The notes beneath the pieces were generated by a model. The model saw only the letters and a program-made list of their open reading frames with translations, made no database searches and was not told the DNA's origin. The position numbers and the translations under genes are program-made. Below, piece after piece: positions 1 through 9,572 of a DNA stretch of 64,000 nt. The number at the start of each line of letters is the position of its first letter. Position 1 is the first letter of the stretch. The DNA comes from Rhodococcus jostii RHA1. GTDB lineage: Bacteria; Actinomycetota; Actinomycetes; Mycobacteriales; Mycobacteriaceae. Where the stretch lies: assembly GCF_000014565.1 (NCBI RefSeq), contig NC_008268.1, forward strand, positions 2,728,001 to 2,792,000, given 5' to 3'.

Positions 1-1633
<1,633 letters not shown>

Positions 1634-1669
1634 ATCAGTTCTCCATCGAGGATTACGAGTTGAGGCGGG

Positions 1670-2554
1670 TCACTGGGAGGGGCGGCCGGACAGCCGCTCC
1701 ACTCCGCGCAGCAGGCCCGAATGATCCAGGCCACCATCACCGTTCGCACGGGCGGAGGCCATCAGCTGGGCGAGGACGGCGCCGAGGGGTGTCACGACGC
1801 CTGCCTCACGGGCAGCGCTGGTGACGATGCCGAGGTCCTTGTGGTGCAGGTCGATGCGGAATCCGGGTTCGAACGACCGGTCCAGCATCTTCTGCGCCTT
1901 CTGGTTCAGGACGGCGGATCCGGCGAGCCCGCCGCCGAGTACCTCCACGGCGGCCGCGGTGTCGACACCGTAGGCCTCGAGGAAGATGATCGCCTCCGCG
2001 AGGAGCTGGATGTTGCCGGCGACGATCAGCTGGTTCGCTGCCTTCACCGTCTGTCCGGAGCCGTTCGGGCCCACGTGGACCACGGTCTTCCCGACGACGT
2101 CGAGGATCGGGCGGGCCGACTCGAAGTCTTCCGGGGCGCCGCCGACCATGATCGACAGTGCGGCGTTGACCGCCCCGGCCTCGCCACCCGATACCGGGGC
2201 GTCGATCAGCCGGAATCCACGCTCGGTCGCCTGCGCGGCGAGTGCGGTGGTGACGTCGGGCCGGATGCTGGAGAAGTCGATGATCAGCGCGCCTGACGGG
2301 GTGTGCTCGAAGACTCCGTCCTCACCGGTGAGTACGGCCTGTACGTCGGGGGAGTCGGGGACCATCACGGCCACGACGTCGGCGCCGGCAACGGCCTTGG
2401 CGATGGAGTCCGCTGCGGTGCCGCCGGCCTCGACCAGTGCCGCGGTGCGCTCGGGCGAGCGGTTGTATCCGACCACCTGATGGCCGGCGTTGGCGAGATG
2501 AACGGCCATGGGGCTGCCCATGATTCCGAGTCCGATGAATGCGATAGTGCTCAC
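1670..2554 (-). CDS. glxR: 2-hydroxy-3-oxopropionate (tartronate semialdehyde) reductase
   Basis: NAD(P)H-dependent reduction of tartronate semialdehyde to D-glycerate, the step after Gcl. The 294-residue protein has the beta-hydroxyacid dehydrogenase layout: N-terminal Rossmann motif FIGLGIMGSPMAVHLANAGH, substrate motif DAPVSGGEAGA near residue 120, the catalytic Lys region GQTVKAANQL near residue 170, and an all-helical C-terminal domain. The GTG start at 2554 places the Rossmann strand at residue 4. A longer open frame reaches 2674, but it would run into hyi and adds a non-homologous extension. It lies 34 bp after hyi and 36 bp before gcl, so it is probably cotranscribed. Confidence 0.93.
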   Translation of the reverse strand: MSTIAFIGLGIMGSPMAVHLANAGHQVVGYNRSPERTAALVEAGGTAADSIAKAVAGADVVAVMVPDSPDVQAVLTGEDGVFEHTPSGALIIDFSSIRPDVTTALAAQATERGFRLIDAPVSGGEAGAVNAALSIMVGGAPEDFESARPILDVVGKTVVHVGPNGSGQTVKAANQLIVAGNIQLLAEAIIFLEAYGVDTAAAVEVLGGGLAGSAVLNQKAQKMLDRSFEPGFRIDLHHKDLGIVTSAAREAGVVTPLGAVLAQLMASARANGDGGLDHSGLLRGVERLSGRPSQ

Positions 2555-2588
2555 GAGTGTCCTCGATTCCGTCGAAAGTGGTGGTGTG

Positions 2589-3410
2589 TCAGTGGCCGGC
2601 GCGGGACGCGCGCTGTTCGCGGGGCAACCAGTCGAAGGTGTCCGGTCGGGTGGACTTGTACTCGAGCCCCACATATCCGCGGTAGCCGTGTCCGGCGAGC
2701 CTCTTCAGGTAGCCGTCGATGTCGAGTGTTCCGGTGCCGGGTTCTCCGCGACCGGGAGCATCCGCGATCTGCACGTGCCCGATGCGGTCCGCGTACGTGT
2801 CGATCGCGGCGCCGACGTCGTCGCCGTTGACCTCGAGGTGGTAGAGGTCCGCGAGGAGCCGGAGCGAATCGACACCGTGTTCCGCCTTCACCCGGTCGAT
2901 CACGGCGATCGCGTCGGCCGCGCTCTTCAGCGGGTACGCCGGCGTGCCGCTGACCGGTTCGACGAGTACGACGGCACCGATGCGATCTGCCGCCTTGCCG
3001 GCCTGGGCGAGGTTCTCGGTGGCCGTGCCGTCTTGAATCTTCGGATCCGTCCCGTCGATACGATTACCATACAGGGCGTTGAAAGCTTTGGTGCCCAGCC
3101 GTTCTCCGATTCCGACGGTGATGTCGATGTTGTCGCGGAACGCCGAGACCTGCGCCGGGTCGGACAGCAGTCCGCGGTCCCCCGCCGGCATGTTGCCCGC
3201 CGCGAAGTTCAACCCGGTGAGCTGCACTCCGGCGTTCTCGATCGCGGCCACGAACGCGTCGACGTCGCTGTCCCGCGGCACGGCGGTGTCGAAGGGCCAC
3301 CAGAATTCGACGGCGTCGAATCCGGCATCCCGGGCAGCCTGTGGGCGCTGCAGGAGTGGGACGTCGGTGAGCAGGATCGAGCAGTTCAGGGTGTAGGCCA
3401 AGGTATCCAT
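2589..3410 (-). CDS. hyi: hydroxypyruvate isomerase
   Basis: Interconverts hydroxypyruvate and tartronate semialdehyde. The 273-residue protein is a xylose-isomerase-like TIM barrel. Visible family features are the N-terminal LNCSILLTDVPLLQRPQAARDAGFDAVEFWWPF, the metal-ligand region VLVEPVS with a conserved Glu near residue 150, LLADLYHLEVNGDD with Asp/His near 185, the HVQIADAPGRGEPGTG stretch near 215, and the C-terminal GLEYKSTRPD. It sits between the AH_C-type gene (26 bp gap) and glxR (34 bp gap). With gcl and glxR it makes the glyoxylate-to-glycerate module. Confidence 0.93.
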   Translation of the reverse strand: MDTLAYTLNCSILLTDVPLLQRPQAARDAGFDAVEFWWPFDTAVPRDSDVDAFVAAIENAGVQLTGLNFAAGNMPAGDRGLLSDPAQVSAFRDNIDITVGIGERLGTKAFNALYGNRIDGTDPKIQDGTATENLAQAGKAADRIGAVVLVEPVSGTPAYPLKSAADAIAVIDRVKAEHGVDSLRLLADLYHLEVNGDDVGAAIDTYADRIGHVQIADAPGRGEPGTGTLDIDGYLKRLAGHGYRGYVGLEYKSTRPDTFDWLPREQRASRAGH

Positions 3411-3436
3411 CGGTTGTTCTTTCGCTTTCGGGGTGT

Positions 3437-3844
3437 TCAGGAGACTGCGGTGTTGTCGGGCTCGGGCAGGCCTCGGTAGCGTCGCCAGCCGCCGTGATCG
3501 GTGATCTCGGTGAGCTCGCCGGCCCGGCTCTCGAGGAGGCCCGGTCGCAGGCCTACCGCCAGAACCGAACGTCCGTCGGACAGTTCGATCACGGTGAGCT
3601 CGAGTTCCTCGGGCTCCTCGGGGAGGAAGTCGGTGCGAATGTCGCCGATCGGTACGTCGTAGAGTTCGCCCTCGATCGAGGCTCCCCCGGTCTCCGTCAG
3701 CAGCAGTGCGGGGAATTCGTCACGTACGGAGAAGAATCGGTACTTCGGTGCGGTCCGAACCGTGCCGAGGAACGTGTGTGCAGACACGTTGTGATGCAGG
3801 TTTCCGCCACGCATCGCTCCACCGTTGCAGAACAATTCGGTCAT
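3437..3844 (-). CDS. stand-alone allophanate hydrolase C-terminal-like (AH_C / AtzF_C) protein
   Basis: The 135-residue protein starts TELFCNGGAMRGGNLHHNV and continues with APKYRFFSVRDEFPALL, EGELYDVP and LPEEPEELELTVIELSDG. This is the gamma-glutamylcyclotransferase-like fold found as the C-terminal domain of allophanate hydrolase and as free-standing 'gamma-glutamylcyclotransferase' proteins next to ureide and amidase genes. In allophanate hydrolase this domain acts on N-carboxycarbamate. No amidase domain is encoded here, so the substrate is unknown. It starts 4 bp after the MTAP-like gene and is surely in the operon. It may handle a carboxylated nitrogen compound feeding the glyoxylate pathway, which is inference. 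Confidence 0.75.
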   Translation of the reverse strand: MTELFCNGGAMRGGNLHHNVSAHTFLGTVRTAPKYRFFSVRDEFPALLLTETGGASIEGELYDVPIGDIRTDFLPEEPEELELTVIELSDGRSVLAVGLRPGLLESRAGELTEITDHGGWRRYRGLPEPDNTAVS

Positions 3845-3848
3845 CTTG

Positions 3849-4631
3849 TCAGCTCCTTCTTCCGTAAGCAGGTGTCGCCGCGTCGGACGTGCCTGCGAGT
3901 TCGATCGCTACCTGAAGCAGGGCTTCGCGTAGTCGTTTGGTGTTGGCGTCGAGCCCCTCGCGTACCAGGTCCTGGGTGACCGGCCACGGGGTGTCGCTGA
4001 TGACGTCGTGATCGGTGACCAGAGCGATGCAGGTGTAGGACATGCCCAGTTCGCGGGCCAGCGCCGCCTCGGGATACGGGGTCATGCTGATCAGGTCCCA
4101 TCCCTGGGCCGCGTACCAACGTGATTCGGCGCGGGTAGAGAAGCGCGGGCCGCGGATCGCAACCATCACACCGCCGTCGTTGACCACCCAGCCGTTCCTG
4201 CGGAGCGTCGACACCACCGCTCGGCGCCCGTGGGCGCAGAACGGGTCCGCGAAGGAGATGTGGACGTCGTCGTCGTGGAAGGTGTCGTCGGTGCGGCCCG
4301 TGCGGTCGACCAGCTGGTCGGGCACGACAACCGAGCCGACGCCGATCGCCGGGCGCAGCGAGCCGGACGGGGTGGGCGCGAGGATCGTGCGCACGCCGAG
4401 GCTGTGCAGGGCCCAGATGTTGGCGCGGGCATTGATGCGGTGGGGCGGGATGTTGCGGTGTCGCCCGGTGCGGGTCAGGTACGCGAGCCGGCGGCCCCCT
4501 GACGACCCGAGGACGATGCTGTCCGACGTCGGCCCGTACGGGGTGTCGATGTCGACCTGTTCGGCGTCGTCGAGGAGTCCGTGGTATCCCCAGGTGCCGA
4601 GCACTCCGACGGTGGGCTGGGTGTCAGGCAT
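3849..4631 (-). CDS. MTAP/purine-nucleoside phosphorylase family protein
   Basis: Phosphorolysis of a nucleoside, by family 5'-methylthioadenosine or a related purine nucleoside. The 260-residue length is typical. The MTAP signature is present but modified: RTGRHRNIPPHRINARANIWAL, where the family usually has RHG and NYRAN; GSLRPAIGVGSVVVPDQLVDRT; SMTPYPEAALARELGMSYTCIALVTDHD. The TDHD (family TDYD) supports a 6-aminopurine or related base. Its ATG overlaps the dctA stop by 8 bp and the AH_C gene follows after 4 bp, so it is translationally coupled. An MTAP inside a glyoxylate operon is unusual. It could instead serve purine or ureide salvage, and the substrate is not decided by sequence. Confidence 0.82.
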   Translation of the reverse strand: MPDTQPTVGVLGTWGYHGLLDDAEQVDIDTPYGPTSDSIVLGSSGGRRLAYLTRTGRHRNIPPHRINARANIWALHSLGVRTILAPTPSGSLRPAIGVGSVVVPDQLVDRTGRTDDTFHDDDVHISFADPFCAHGRRAVVSTLRRNGWVVNDGGVMVAIRGPRFSTRAESRWYAAQGWDLISMTPYPEAALARELGMSYTCIALVTDHDVISDTPWPVTQDLVREGLDANTKRLREALLQVAIELAGTSDAATPAYGRRS

Positions 4632-6057
4632 GGTGGTTCACCGTTCCTTCCGAGGCCCCGTTCGCGGTCAGCGCTTCGGGCCTCTCGATCGCCGGCCGTG
4701 CCGAGGCGTCCTGGAGGTGTTCGTGCCCGGGGTGCGGGTGGATGGTGACGTCGTCCGGGTCGTCGGGCGTGACCTTCCCGTCGAGAACCGCTCGCATCTT
4801 GTCCTTGTCGAGCATGCCCTCCCAGTTCGCGACCACGAACGTGGCGAGGCAGTTACCGAGCAGGTTCGTGAATACGCGCATGGAGTCCATGAGCCGGTCG
4901 GCGCCGAGCAGCAACGCGACGGCGGCCACGGGGAACGCGCCGATCGCGGCAGCGGTCGCGGACAGGGCGACGAAGGCCGACCCTGGCACACCCGCCATTC
5001 CCTTGGAACTGAGAATGAGGATGCCCATGATCGCGAGCTGCTCGCCGAAGCCGAGGTCCACCCCGACCGCCTGCGCCAGGAACATCATCGCCAGCGACAG
5101 GTAGATCGCGGCGCCGTCGAGGTTGAACGAGTAGCCGGTAGGGATCACCAGACCGACGACCGCGCGGTCGCATCCCGCGTTGTCCAACTTCTTGATGATG
5201 CGGGGCATGACCGCCTCGGACGATCCGGTGCCCAGGGCGAGCATGAATTCTTCGCGGCAGTACTTGATGAACTTCCACGCGTTCACTCCGGTGATCAGCT
5301 TGACCACGATCGACAGCACGACGATGAAGACCAGTGCCGCTCCGTAGCACGCGAGGATGAGCATTCCGAAGGATTTGAGGGAGCCGGCTCCGTAGTTGCC
5401 GACGGTGAATGCCATCGCACCGAACGCACCGAGAGGTGCCAGGTACATGATGTAGCCGACGATGCGGAAGATGACGTGCAGCGTCTGGTCGATCACATCC
5501 ATCAGGATCGGCGGAGCCGATTCACTGAAGGACGCCAGCGCGACACCGAACAGGATCGCGAACAGCAGCACCTGCAGCAGGTTGTTCTGCGCGAACGCAT
5601 CGAACACGCTGGTCGGGATGATGTGCATGACGAACTCGACGCCACCCGGCAGGTGGCCGCCCTGCGTCTTCTCGTCCAGGGCGCTGGTGTCCAGCGTGGC
5701 CGGGTCGATGTTGAGCCCGCTGCCCGGCTTGACGAGGTTTCCGACGAGCAGGCCGAGCCCGAGCGCGAAGGTCGTCGCGGCCGTGAACCAGAGCAGCGCC
5801 TTGCCGCCGATCTTTCCGAGCGCTTTCATGCTGCCGACCTTGGCGATGCCGGTGACGATCACCAGGAAGATCAGCGGGGACACGACCATCTTGATCAGCT
5901 TGATGAAGCCCTCACCCAGTGGCGCCAGGTGATGGGAAAACTCCGGAAACAGGATTCCGGTGGCGATGCCCAGGGCGATTCCGATCAGGACCTGGACGAA
6001 AAGTGATCTGTACCAACGCTGCTTTGTGGGTTTCGCAGCGATTTCGACTTCAGACAC
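4624..6057 (-). CDS. dctA: C4-dicarboxylate:cation symporter (DAACS family)
   Basis: Inner-membrane secondary transporter taking up C4-dicarboxylates or related acids with H+ or Na+. The 477 residues begin WYRSLFVQVLIGIALGIATGILFP, with about eight membrane segments, the family HPIP-region equivalent PLIFLVIVTGIAKVG, the serine-rich hairpin LALGTGSSEAVMPRIIKKL near residue 275, and PTGYSFNLDGAAIYLSLA near residue 310. The last ~45 residues are a hydrophilic, His-containing tail. It is the first gene of the operon that continues with the MTAP-like gene and ends with gcl. That context suggests uptake of a substrate converted to glyoxylate, although the family would also fit malate or succinate. 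A palindrome 24 bp upstream probably binds the divergent IclR regulator. Confidence 0.92.
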   Translation of the reverse strand: MSEVEIAAKPTKQRWYRSLFVQVLIGIALGIATGILFPEFSHHLAPLGEGFIKLIKMVVSPLIFLVIVTGIAKVGSMKALGKIGGKALLWFTAATTFALGLGLLVGNLVKPGSGLNIDPATLDTSALDEKTQGGHLPGGVEFVMHIIPTSVFDAFAQNNLLQVLLFAILFGVALASFSESAPPILMDVIDQTLHVIFRIVGYIMYLAPLGAFGAMAFTVGNYGAGSLKSFGMLILACYGAALVFIVVLSIVVKLITGVNAWKFIKYCREEFMLALGTGSSEAVMPRIIKKLDNAGCDRAVVGLVIPTGYSFNLDGAAIYLSLAMMFLAQAVGVDLGFGEQLAIMGILILSSKGMAGVPGSAFVALSATAAAIGAFPVAAVALLLGADRLMDSMRVFTNLLGNCLATFVVANWEGMLDKDKMRAVLDGKVTPDDPDDVTIHPHPGHEHLQDASARPAIERPEALTANGASEGTVNHHA

Positions 6058-6080
6058 GGGCCCTCCCTCGGGGCAGTGTT

Positions 6081-6095
6081 TTCCATATTATGGAA
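6081..6095. promoter_or_regulatory. candidate IclR operator palindrome
   Basis: TTCCATATTATGGAA is a perfect 7+1+7 inverted repeat in the 210-bp divergent region between dctA (start 6057) and the IclR gene (start 6268). Known IclR-family sites are short palindromes with TTCC/GGAA or GGAA/TTCC cores, so the divergent regulator is the natural ligand. Its position suggests control of the dctA-gcl operon and possibly autoregulation. Not experimentally known. Confidence 0.6.
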
Positions 6096-6267
6096 GTTGT
6101 ATTTCGTATCTCGATATAGTGAACGCCGTCACACCGAGTTTTGTCAACCGATGTAGCGAAGGAATCGTCGCGATCCGCCACTCCCGCGCTATCGTCATAC
6201 GGAGCGCCCTTTCCGCCTGACGGAAAGAATGTGGGGGCTCTCGGGCAGTCAGAGGATGGAGACAGAC

Positions 6268-7038
6268 ATGACGAACGGTCAGAGTCCGGCCGGCGGCGTG
6301 CAGTCGGTCGAGCGCGCATTCGACATACTCGAGATAATGGCGAGCGCCGGCGGGTCCATCGGGGTCAGCGAACTCGCCGACCTGGCCGGACTCCCCCTCC
6401 CGACCATCCACCGGCTCATCCGCACCCTGATGAACCGCGGATACGTGCGGCAGCTACCCACCCGGCGGTACGCGCTCGGGCCCAAGCTCATCCGCCTCGG
6501 CGAGAGCGCCACCCAGCTGATCGGCGCCTGGTCCCGACCGCACCTGTCCGAACTGGTGCGAGGCACCGGCGAGACCGCGAACATGGCCGTCCTCGACGGC
6601 ACCATGGCCGTCTACGTCGCGCAGGTGCCGTCCGAACACGCGATGCGCATGTTCACCGAGGTCGGCCGACGCGTCTACCCGCACTGCACCGGCGTCGGCA
6701 AGGCCATCCTCATGCAGCTGTCGAATGATGCCGTGCGCTCACTGGTCGGCCGGACCGGAATGACGACGTACACCGAGAACTCTTTGACCGACCCCGACAT
6801 GTTGATTGCCGATCTCGAATTGAGCCGAAACCGCGGGTTCGCGATCGACGAGGGCGAGCAGGAGATCGGCGTCCGGTGCTTCTCGGTGCCGGTGCCGAAC
6901 GCTCCGACCCCCACCGCCATTTCCGTCTCGGGGCCTGCGGCCCGCGTCACCCTCGAGTCGGCGGACCACATCGTGCCGCTGCTCAAGCGCGTGGCGAAGG
7001 AACTCGGCACCGAGTTCGACAAGAACGCCGCGCTCTGA
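6268..7038 (+). CDS. IclR-family transcriptional regulator
   Basis: Probable regulator of the divergent dctA-gcl operon. The 256-residue protein has an N-terminal winged helix (SVERAFDILEIMASAGGSIGVSELADLAGLPLPTIHRLIRTLMNRGYV) and the C-terminal IclR effector domain, with GVGKAILMQLS near residue 145 and AIDEGEQEIGVRCFSVPV near 195. Such domains bind small organic acids; AllR and related proteins bind glyoxylate or allantoin-derived acids. The ATG at 6268 was chosen because GGAG lies 6 bp upstream; upstream starts at 6229 and 6256 lack this. It converges on the kinase gene with a 13-bp gap. Confidence 0.9.
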   Translation: MTNGQSPAGGVQSVERAFDILEIMASAGGSIGVSELADLAGLPLPTIHRLIRTLMNRGYVRQLPTRRYALGPKLIRLGESATQLIGAWSRPHLSELVRGTGETANMAVLDGTMAVYVAQVPSEHAMRMFTEVGRRVYPHCTGVGKAILMQLSNDAVRSLVGRTGMTTYTENSLTDPDMLIADLELSRNRGFAIDEGEQEIGVRCFSVPVPNAPTPTAISVSGPAARVTLESADHIVPLLKRVAKELGTEFDKNAAL

Positions 7039-7051
7039 TCGGAACCCCACC

Positions 7052-8656
7052 TCAGCGGTACGCGGATTCGACCATCGGTTCGGTCGCGATGACCTGCCCG
7101 TCGCCACCGACGATGGTCAGCGCCGTCGGCGTCACACGATATTGGGTGCCGTTGCCCGCGTTGGTGGCGACGAACCCGGACCCGTTCGGAACGGGGTCGT
7201 CGACGGAAATGGCGGCACCGTCGCTGATGCGTACGCCCTGGTAGTAGTACCGTCCGACCCCCGTCTGGCAGACGACGACGAGTGATTTCGTGGTGCGCCC
7301 GATGAACGCCGCCGGGTTGGTGTGGTTGCAGCGCGCGTCCGCGGGCGACATGAAGCCCTGCCCGTCCGTGCCGGACACCTCCCCGACCAGCGGCGGCGCC
7401 GCCACCGTCGTTCGCGTGGTCGTCGTCCTCGTGGTCGTCGTCCTCGTGGTCGCGGACGGAATTGTCGGAGGCGGAGCGGGTGCCGCGGACTCGGTCGACG
7501 TCCGCACGACGGGTGGTTGCGCAATGGTGGTGACCGCGGCTGTCAACGGGTCGTCCGACCGGTTTCGGTCCAGGACCAGCCAGCCGACCACCCCTCCCAG
7601 CGCAAGGACCGCCACCACCAGCAGCGTCACCATCACGGGCACGGCGGTGGATCGCCTCTTCTGCGGAGGCGGACCGGCCGCGTAGCTCGAACGCGGCGGC
7701 GGGTGGTGCGGGGGCGGAGCGAGCGGGCCTTGCGGAACGCTGGTCGACGGGTACTCCGGTGGCCGTCCGACACTGTCGATCCGGGTCGGTGCGTGCAGGC
7801 CCGCGACCTCGGTCCGGGCAGGCGGCCGCCCCGACAGCGCGGCGCGCGCGGCGGCGGCCAATGCGCCCGCGGTGCGATAGCGCGCATCGCGACTTTTAGC
7901 GAGACCCGTCGCGACGACGCCGTCGAACGCGGCGGGGATGTCGGGCCGGACGGCGCTCGGTCGCGGGGCAGGAGCCGCAAGGTGCGCCCGGATCGCGCTG
8001 CTGATGCTGTTCGACGGGAACGGGATCGCCCCGGTCAGGCACTCGTGCAGCACACACGCCAGCGAGTAGACATCGGCCCGACCGTCCACCGGGGCGTTGT
8101 CGAATCGCTCCGGCGCCATGTACGCGTAGGAGCCGACAGCGCTGCCGAGCGTGGTGAGCCGGAGGTCCGAACTCGAGTGGGCGATTCCGAAGTCCACGAG
8201 GTAGGCGAAATCGTTGGCAGTGACCAGGATGTTCTCGGGCTTCACGTCCCGGTGGACCAAGCCGTCCGCGTGTGCAGCGTCGAGGGCGGACGCGATTTGC
8301 TCCATGATGACGACTGCTCGCGACGCGTCCATCGGGCCCTGCGAACGCAGCAACGACCGCAGATCCTGGCCCGGAACGAGGCGCATGTCGATGTAGAGGA
8401 CGCCGTCGATCTCGCCCCAGTCGTGGATTGGGATTACGTGCGGCTCCTGCAACCTCGCCGCGACGTGTGATTCGCGGCGGAAACGCTGCTGAAAGGTCGC
8501 GTCGTTCGCCAGTTCCAGGTCGAGGAGTTTCACGGCCACGGTGCGCCCCTTGACCGTGTCGAACGCTTCGTAGACCTCGCCCATCCCGCCGCGTCCCAGC
8601 AGCGCGCGCAGTTGGTACTGCCCGAACTGCGTGCCGACCCGCGACCCTGCCGCCAT
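7052..8656 (-). CDS. membrane-anchored serine/threonine protein kinase (Pkn type)
   Basis: Eukaryotic-like kinase of 534 residues. The N-terminal catalytic domain (about 10-275) shows LLGRGGMGEVYEA, the Lys of VAVKLL, HRDVKPENIL, the VDFG loop and MAPERF. A Pro-rich linker follows, then one transmembrane helix near residues 335-357 (PVMVTLLVVAVLALGGVVGWL), a Thr/Arg-rich low-complexity spacer, and an extracellular domain of about 110 residues with two cysteines (ADARCNHT, VVVCQTG) that could form a disulfide. There are no PASTA repeats, so it is not PknB itself. The sensor domain is not a family I recognise. It is monocistronic and divergent from the small HTH gene. Confidence 0.92.
   Translation of the reverse strand: MAAGSRVGTQFGQYQLRALLGRGGMGEVYEAFDTVKGRTVAVKLLDLELANDATFQQRFRRESHVAARLQEPHVIPIHDWGEIDGVLYIDMRLVPGQDLRSLLRSQGPMDASRAVVIMEQIASALDAAHADGLVHRDVKPENILVTANDFAYLVDFGIAHSSSDLRLTTLGSAVGSYAYMAPERFDNAPVDGRADVYSLACVLHECLTGAIPFPSNSISSAIRAHLAAPAPRPSAVRPDIPAAFDGVVATGLAKSRDARYRTAGALAAAARAALSGRPPARTEVAGLHAPTRIDSVGRPPEYPSTSVPQGPLAPPPHHPPPRSSYAAGPPPQKRRSTAVPVMVTLLVVAVLALGGVVGWLVLDRNRSDDPLTAAVTTIAQPPVVRTSTESAAPAPPPTIPSATTRTTTTRTTTTRTTVAAPPLVGEVSGTDGQGFMSPADARCNHTNPAAFIGRTTKSLVVVCQTGVGRYYYQGVRISDGAAISVDDPVPNGSGFVATNAGNGTQYRVTPTALTIVGGDGQVIATEPMVESAYR
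7416..7452. repeat. 15-bp tandem repeat inside the kinase linker
   Basis: Unit GTGGTCGTCGTCCTC occurs at 7416-7430 and 7431-7445 with a partial third copy. On the minus strand it encodes the TRTTT-type Thr/Arg spacer between the membrane helix and the extracellular domain. It is coding low complexity, able to vary in length by slippage without breaking frame. Confidence 0.8.
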
Positions 8657-8799
8657 TCTTCCGTTCCCCTCGACGACCGCGTGTGCGGCACGGACCTCCC
8701 GACCGGAGCTGATTCTTCCCCATCGCGGCGGGATGCGACACCGCCGGCGGGGCGGCGGGCGCCAGGGCCGGTATCAACGAAGGTTGACGGATTCGACTC

Positions 8800-8815
8800 A
8801 TCAACTTAAGTTGAT
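8800..8815. promoter_or_regulatory. perfect 16-bp palindrome at the HTH gene start
   Basis: ATCAACTTAAGTTGAT is fully self-complementary and ends 3 bp before the GTG of the small HTH gene. A second half-site pair is visible: GTATCAAC at 8771-8778 is the reverse complement of GTTGATAC at 8810-8817. A TTGACG at 8783-8788 would be the -35 with a -10 near 8806-8811, putting the palindrome over the -10 and the transcript start at or next to the GTG. This fits an autoregulatory operator on a leaderless transcript (inference). Confidence 0.6.
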
Positions 8816-8818
8816 ACC

Positions 8819-9034
8819 GTGAGTGACGATCCGAACCCGGCAACCGCTTTCGCTGCCGTCGTCGCGCTGCGGCGTCAGGCCGATCAGCTCGAGCGTGACG
8901 CCGTCGCACACGCACTGTCCGCCGGCTGGACCTGGGCGGACATCGGCCACGCTCTCGGCGTCTCGGGTCAGGCGGCGCACAAACGCTTCGGTCCCGGACG
9001 ATCCTCCGCCAAGAAGACGAGGGGCACACGATGA
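8819..9034 (+). CDS. small helix-turn-helix protein
   Basis: Seventy-one residues: a helix with ALRRQADQLERDAVAHALSAGW, then a compact HTH (TWADIGHALGVSGQAAHKRF) and a basic tail. Proteins of this size and pattern are common in actinobacteria beside Clp N-domain genes. The GTG start has no Shine-Dalgarno sequence and lies just after a perfect palindrome, pointing to leaderless translation and self-repression. Its stop overlaps the ATG of the next gene by 4 bp, so the two are translationally coupled. Confidence 0.78.
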   Translation: MSDDPNPATAFAAVVALRRQADQLERDAVAHALSAGWTWADIGHALGVSGQAAHKRFGPGRSSAKKTRGTR

Positions 9035-9522
9035 AACTCACCCGGGCATGGCGCGACATGCGGACGATGAAGACGCTGTTCTCCGAAACGGAAGCCGAGG
9101 CCGACCGGCTGGGCGACCGGGAACCGGGTCTCGAGCACCTGCTGCTCGCATCGTTCGCGCTGCCGGACGGTACGGCAACCCGAGTATTCGAGCGTCTCGG
9201 ATCGAACCGGGACGCACTGCGCGAGGCGGTCATTCGCGTGCACGGGGAAGCCCTCGCGGCGGCAGGCATGACGGACGCGGGCGTCGCCACCAGCGCACTG
9301 AGCCGCCCCCGCACCGGACCGCTGCGACTGACCGAACCGGCCCAGGCCGCGTTCCGCAATGCGGTGGCTCTCGCGAAGTCGGAACGGAGACCGATCGTCG
9401 GAGCCGACCTCGTCGCAGCCGTCGCCACCATCACGCACGGCACCACGGCGCGGGCACTGGAATTGCTGGAACTCGTCCGATCCGACGTCGTCGACGCCGC
9501 CCGCGCCGAGCCGGCACCGTGA
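9031..9522 (+). CDS. Clp N-terminal domain protein
   Basis: The 163-residue protein resembles the substrate- or adaptor-binding N-domain of ClpA/ClpC, as two imperfect repeats. The first is around residues 10-75 (LFSETEAEADRLGDREPGLEHLLLASFALPDGTATRVFERLG) and the second around 95-155 (LTEPAQAAFRNAVALAKSERRPIVGADLVAAVATI). There is no AAA+ ATPase module, so it cannot unfold proteins itself and may act as an adaptor or decoy for ClpC. It is coupled by a 4-bp overlap to the HTH gene. Function is inferred from the domain only. Confidence 0.82.
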   Translation: MKLTRAWRDMRTMKTLFSETEAEADRLGDREPGLEHLLLASFALPDGTATRVFERLGSNRDALREAVIRVHGEALAAAGMTDAGVATSALSRPRTGPLRLTEPAQAAFRNAVALAKSERRPIVGADLVAAVATITHGTTARALELLELVRSDVVDAARAEPAP

Positions 9523-9572
9523 GCGGACGGCCCAGGCCCGGCAGTCGCCGCCTGCGCGGATAGGCTCGACAC

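Noticed and set aside
4042..6006. 654-codon plus-strand open frame opposite dctA and the MTAP-like gene
   Set aside because: No domains and highly biased composition; both minus-strand genes are well supported.
7416..7452. Short tandem repeats considered as a CRISPR fragment
   Set aside because: No spacers of constant length and the repeats are in frame inside the kinase gene, encoding a Thr-rich linker.
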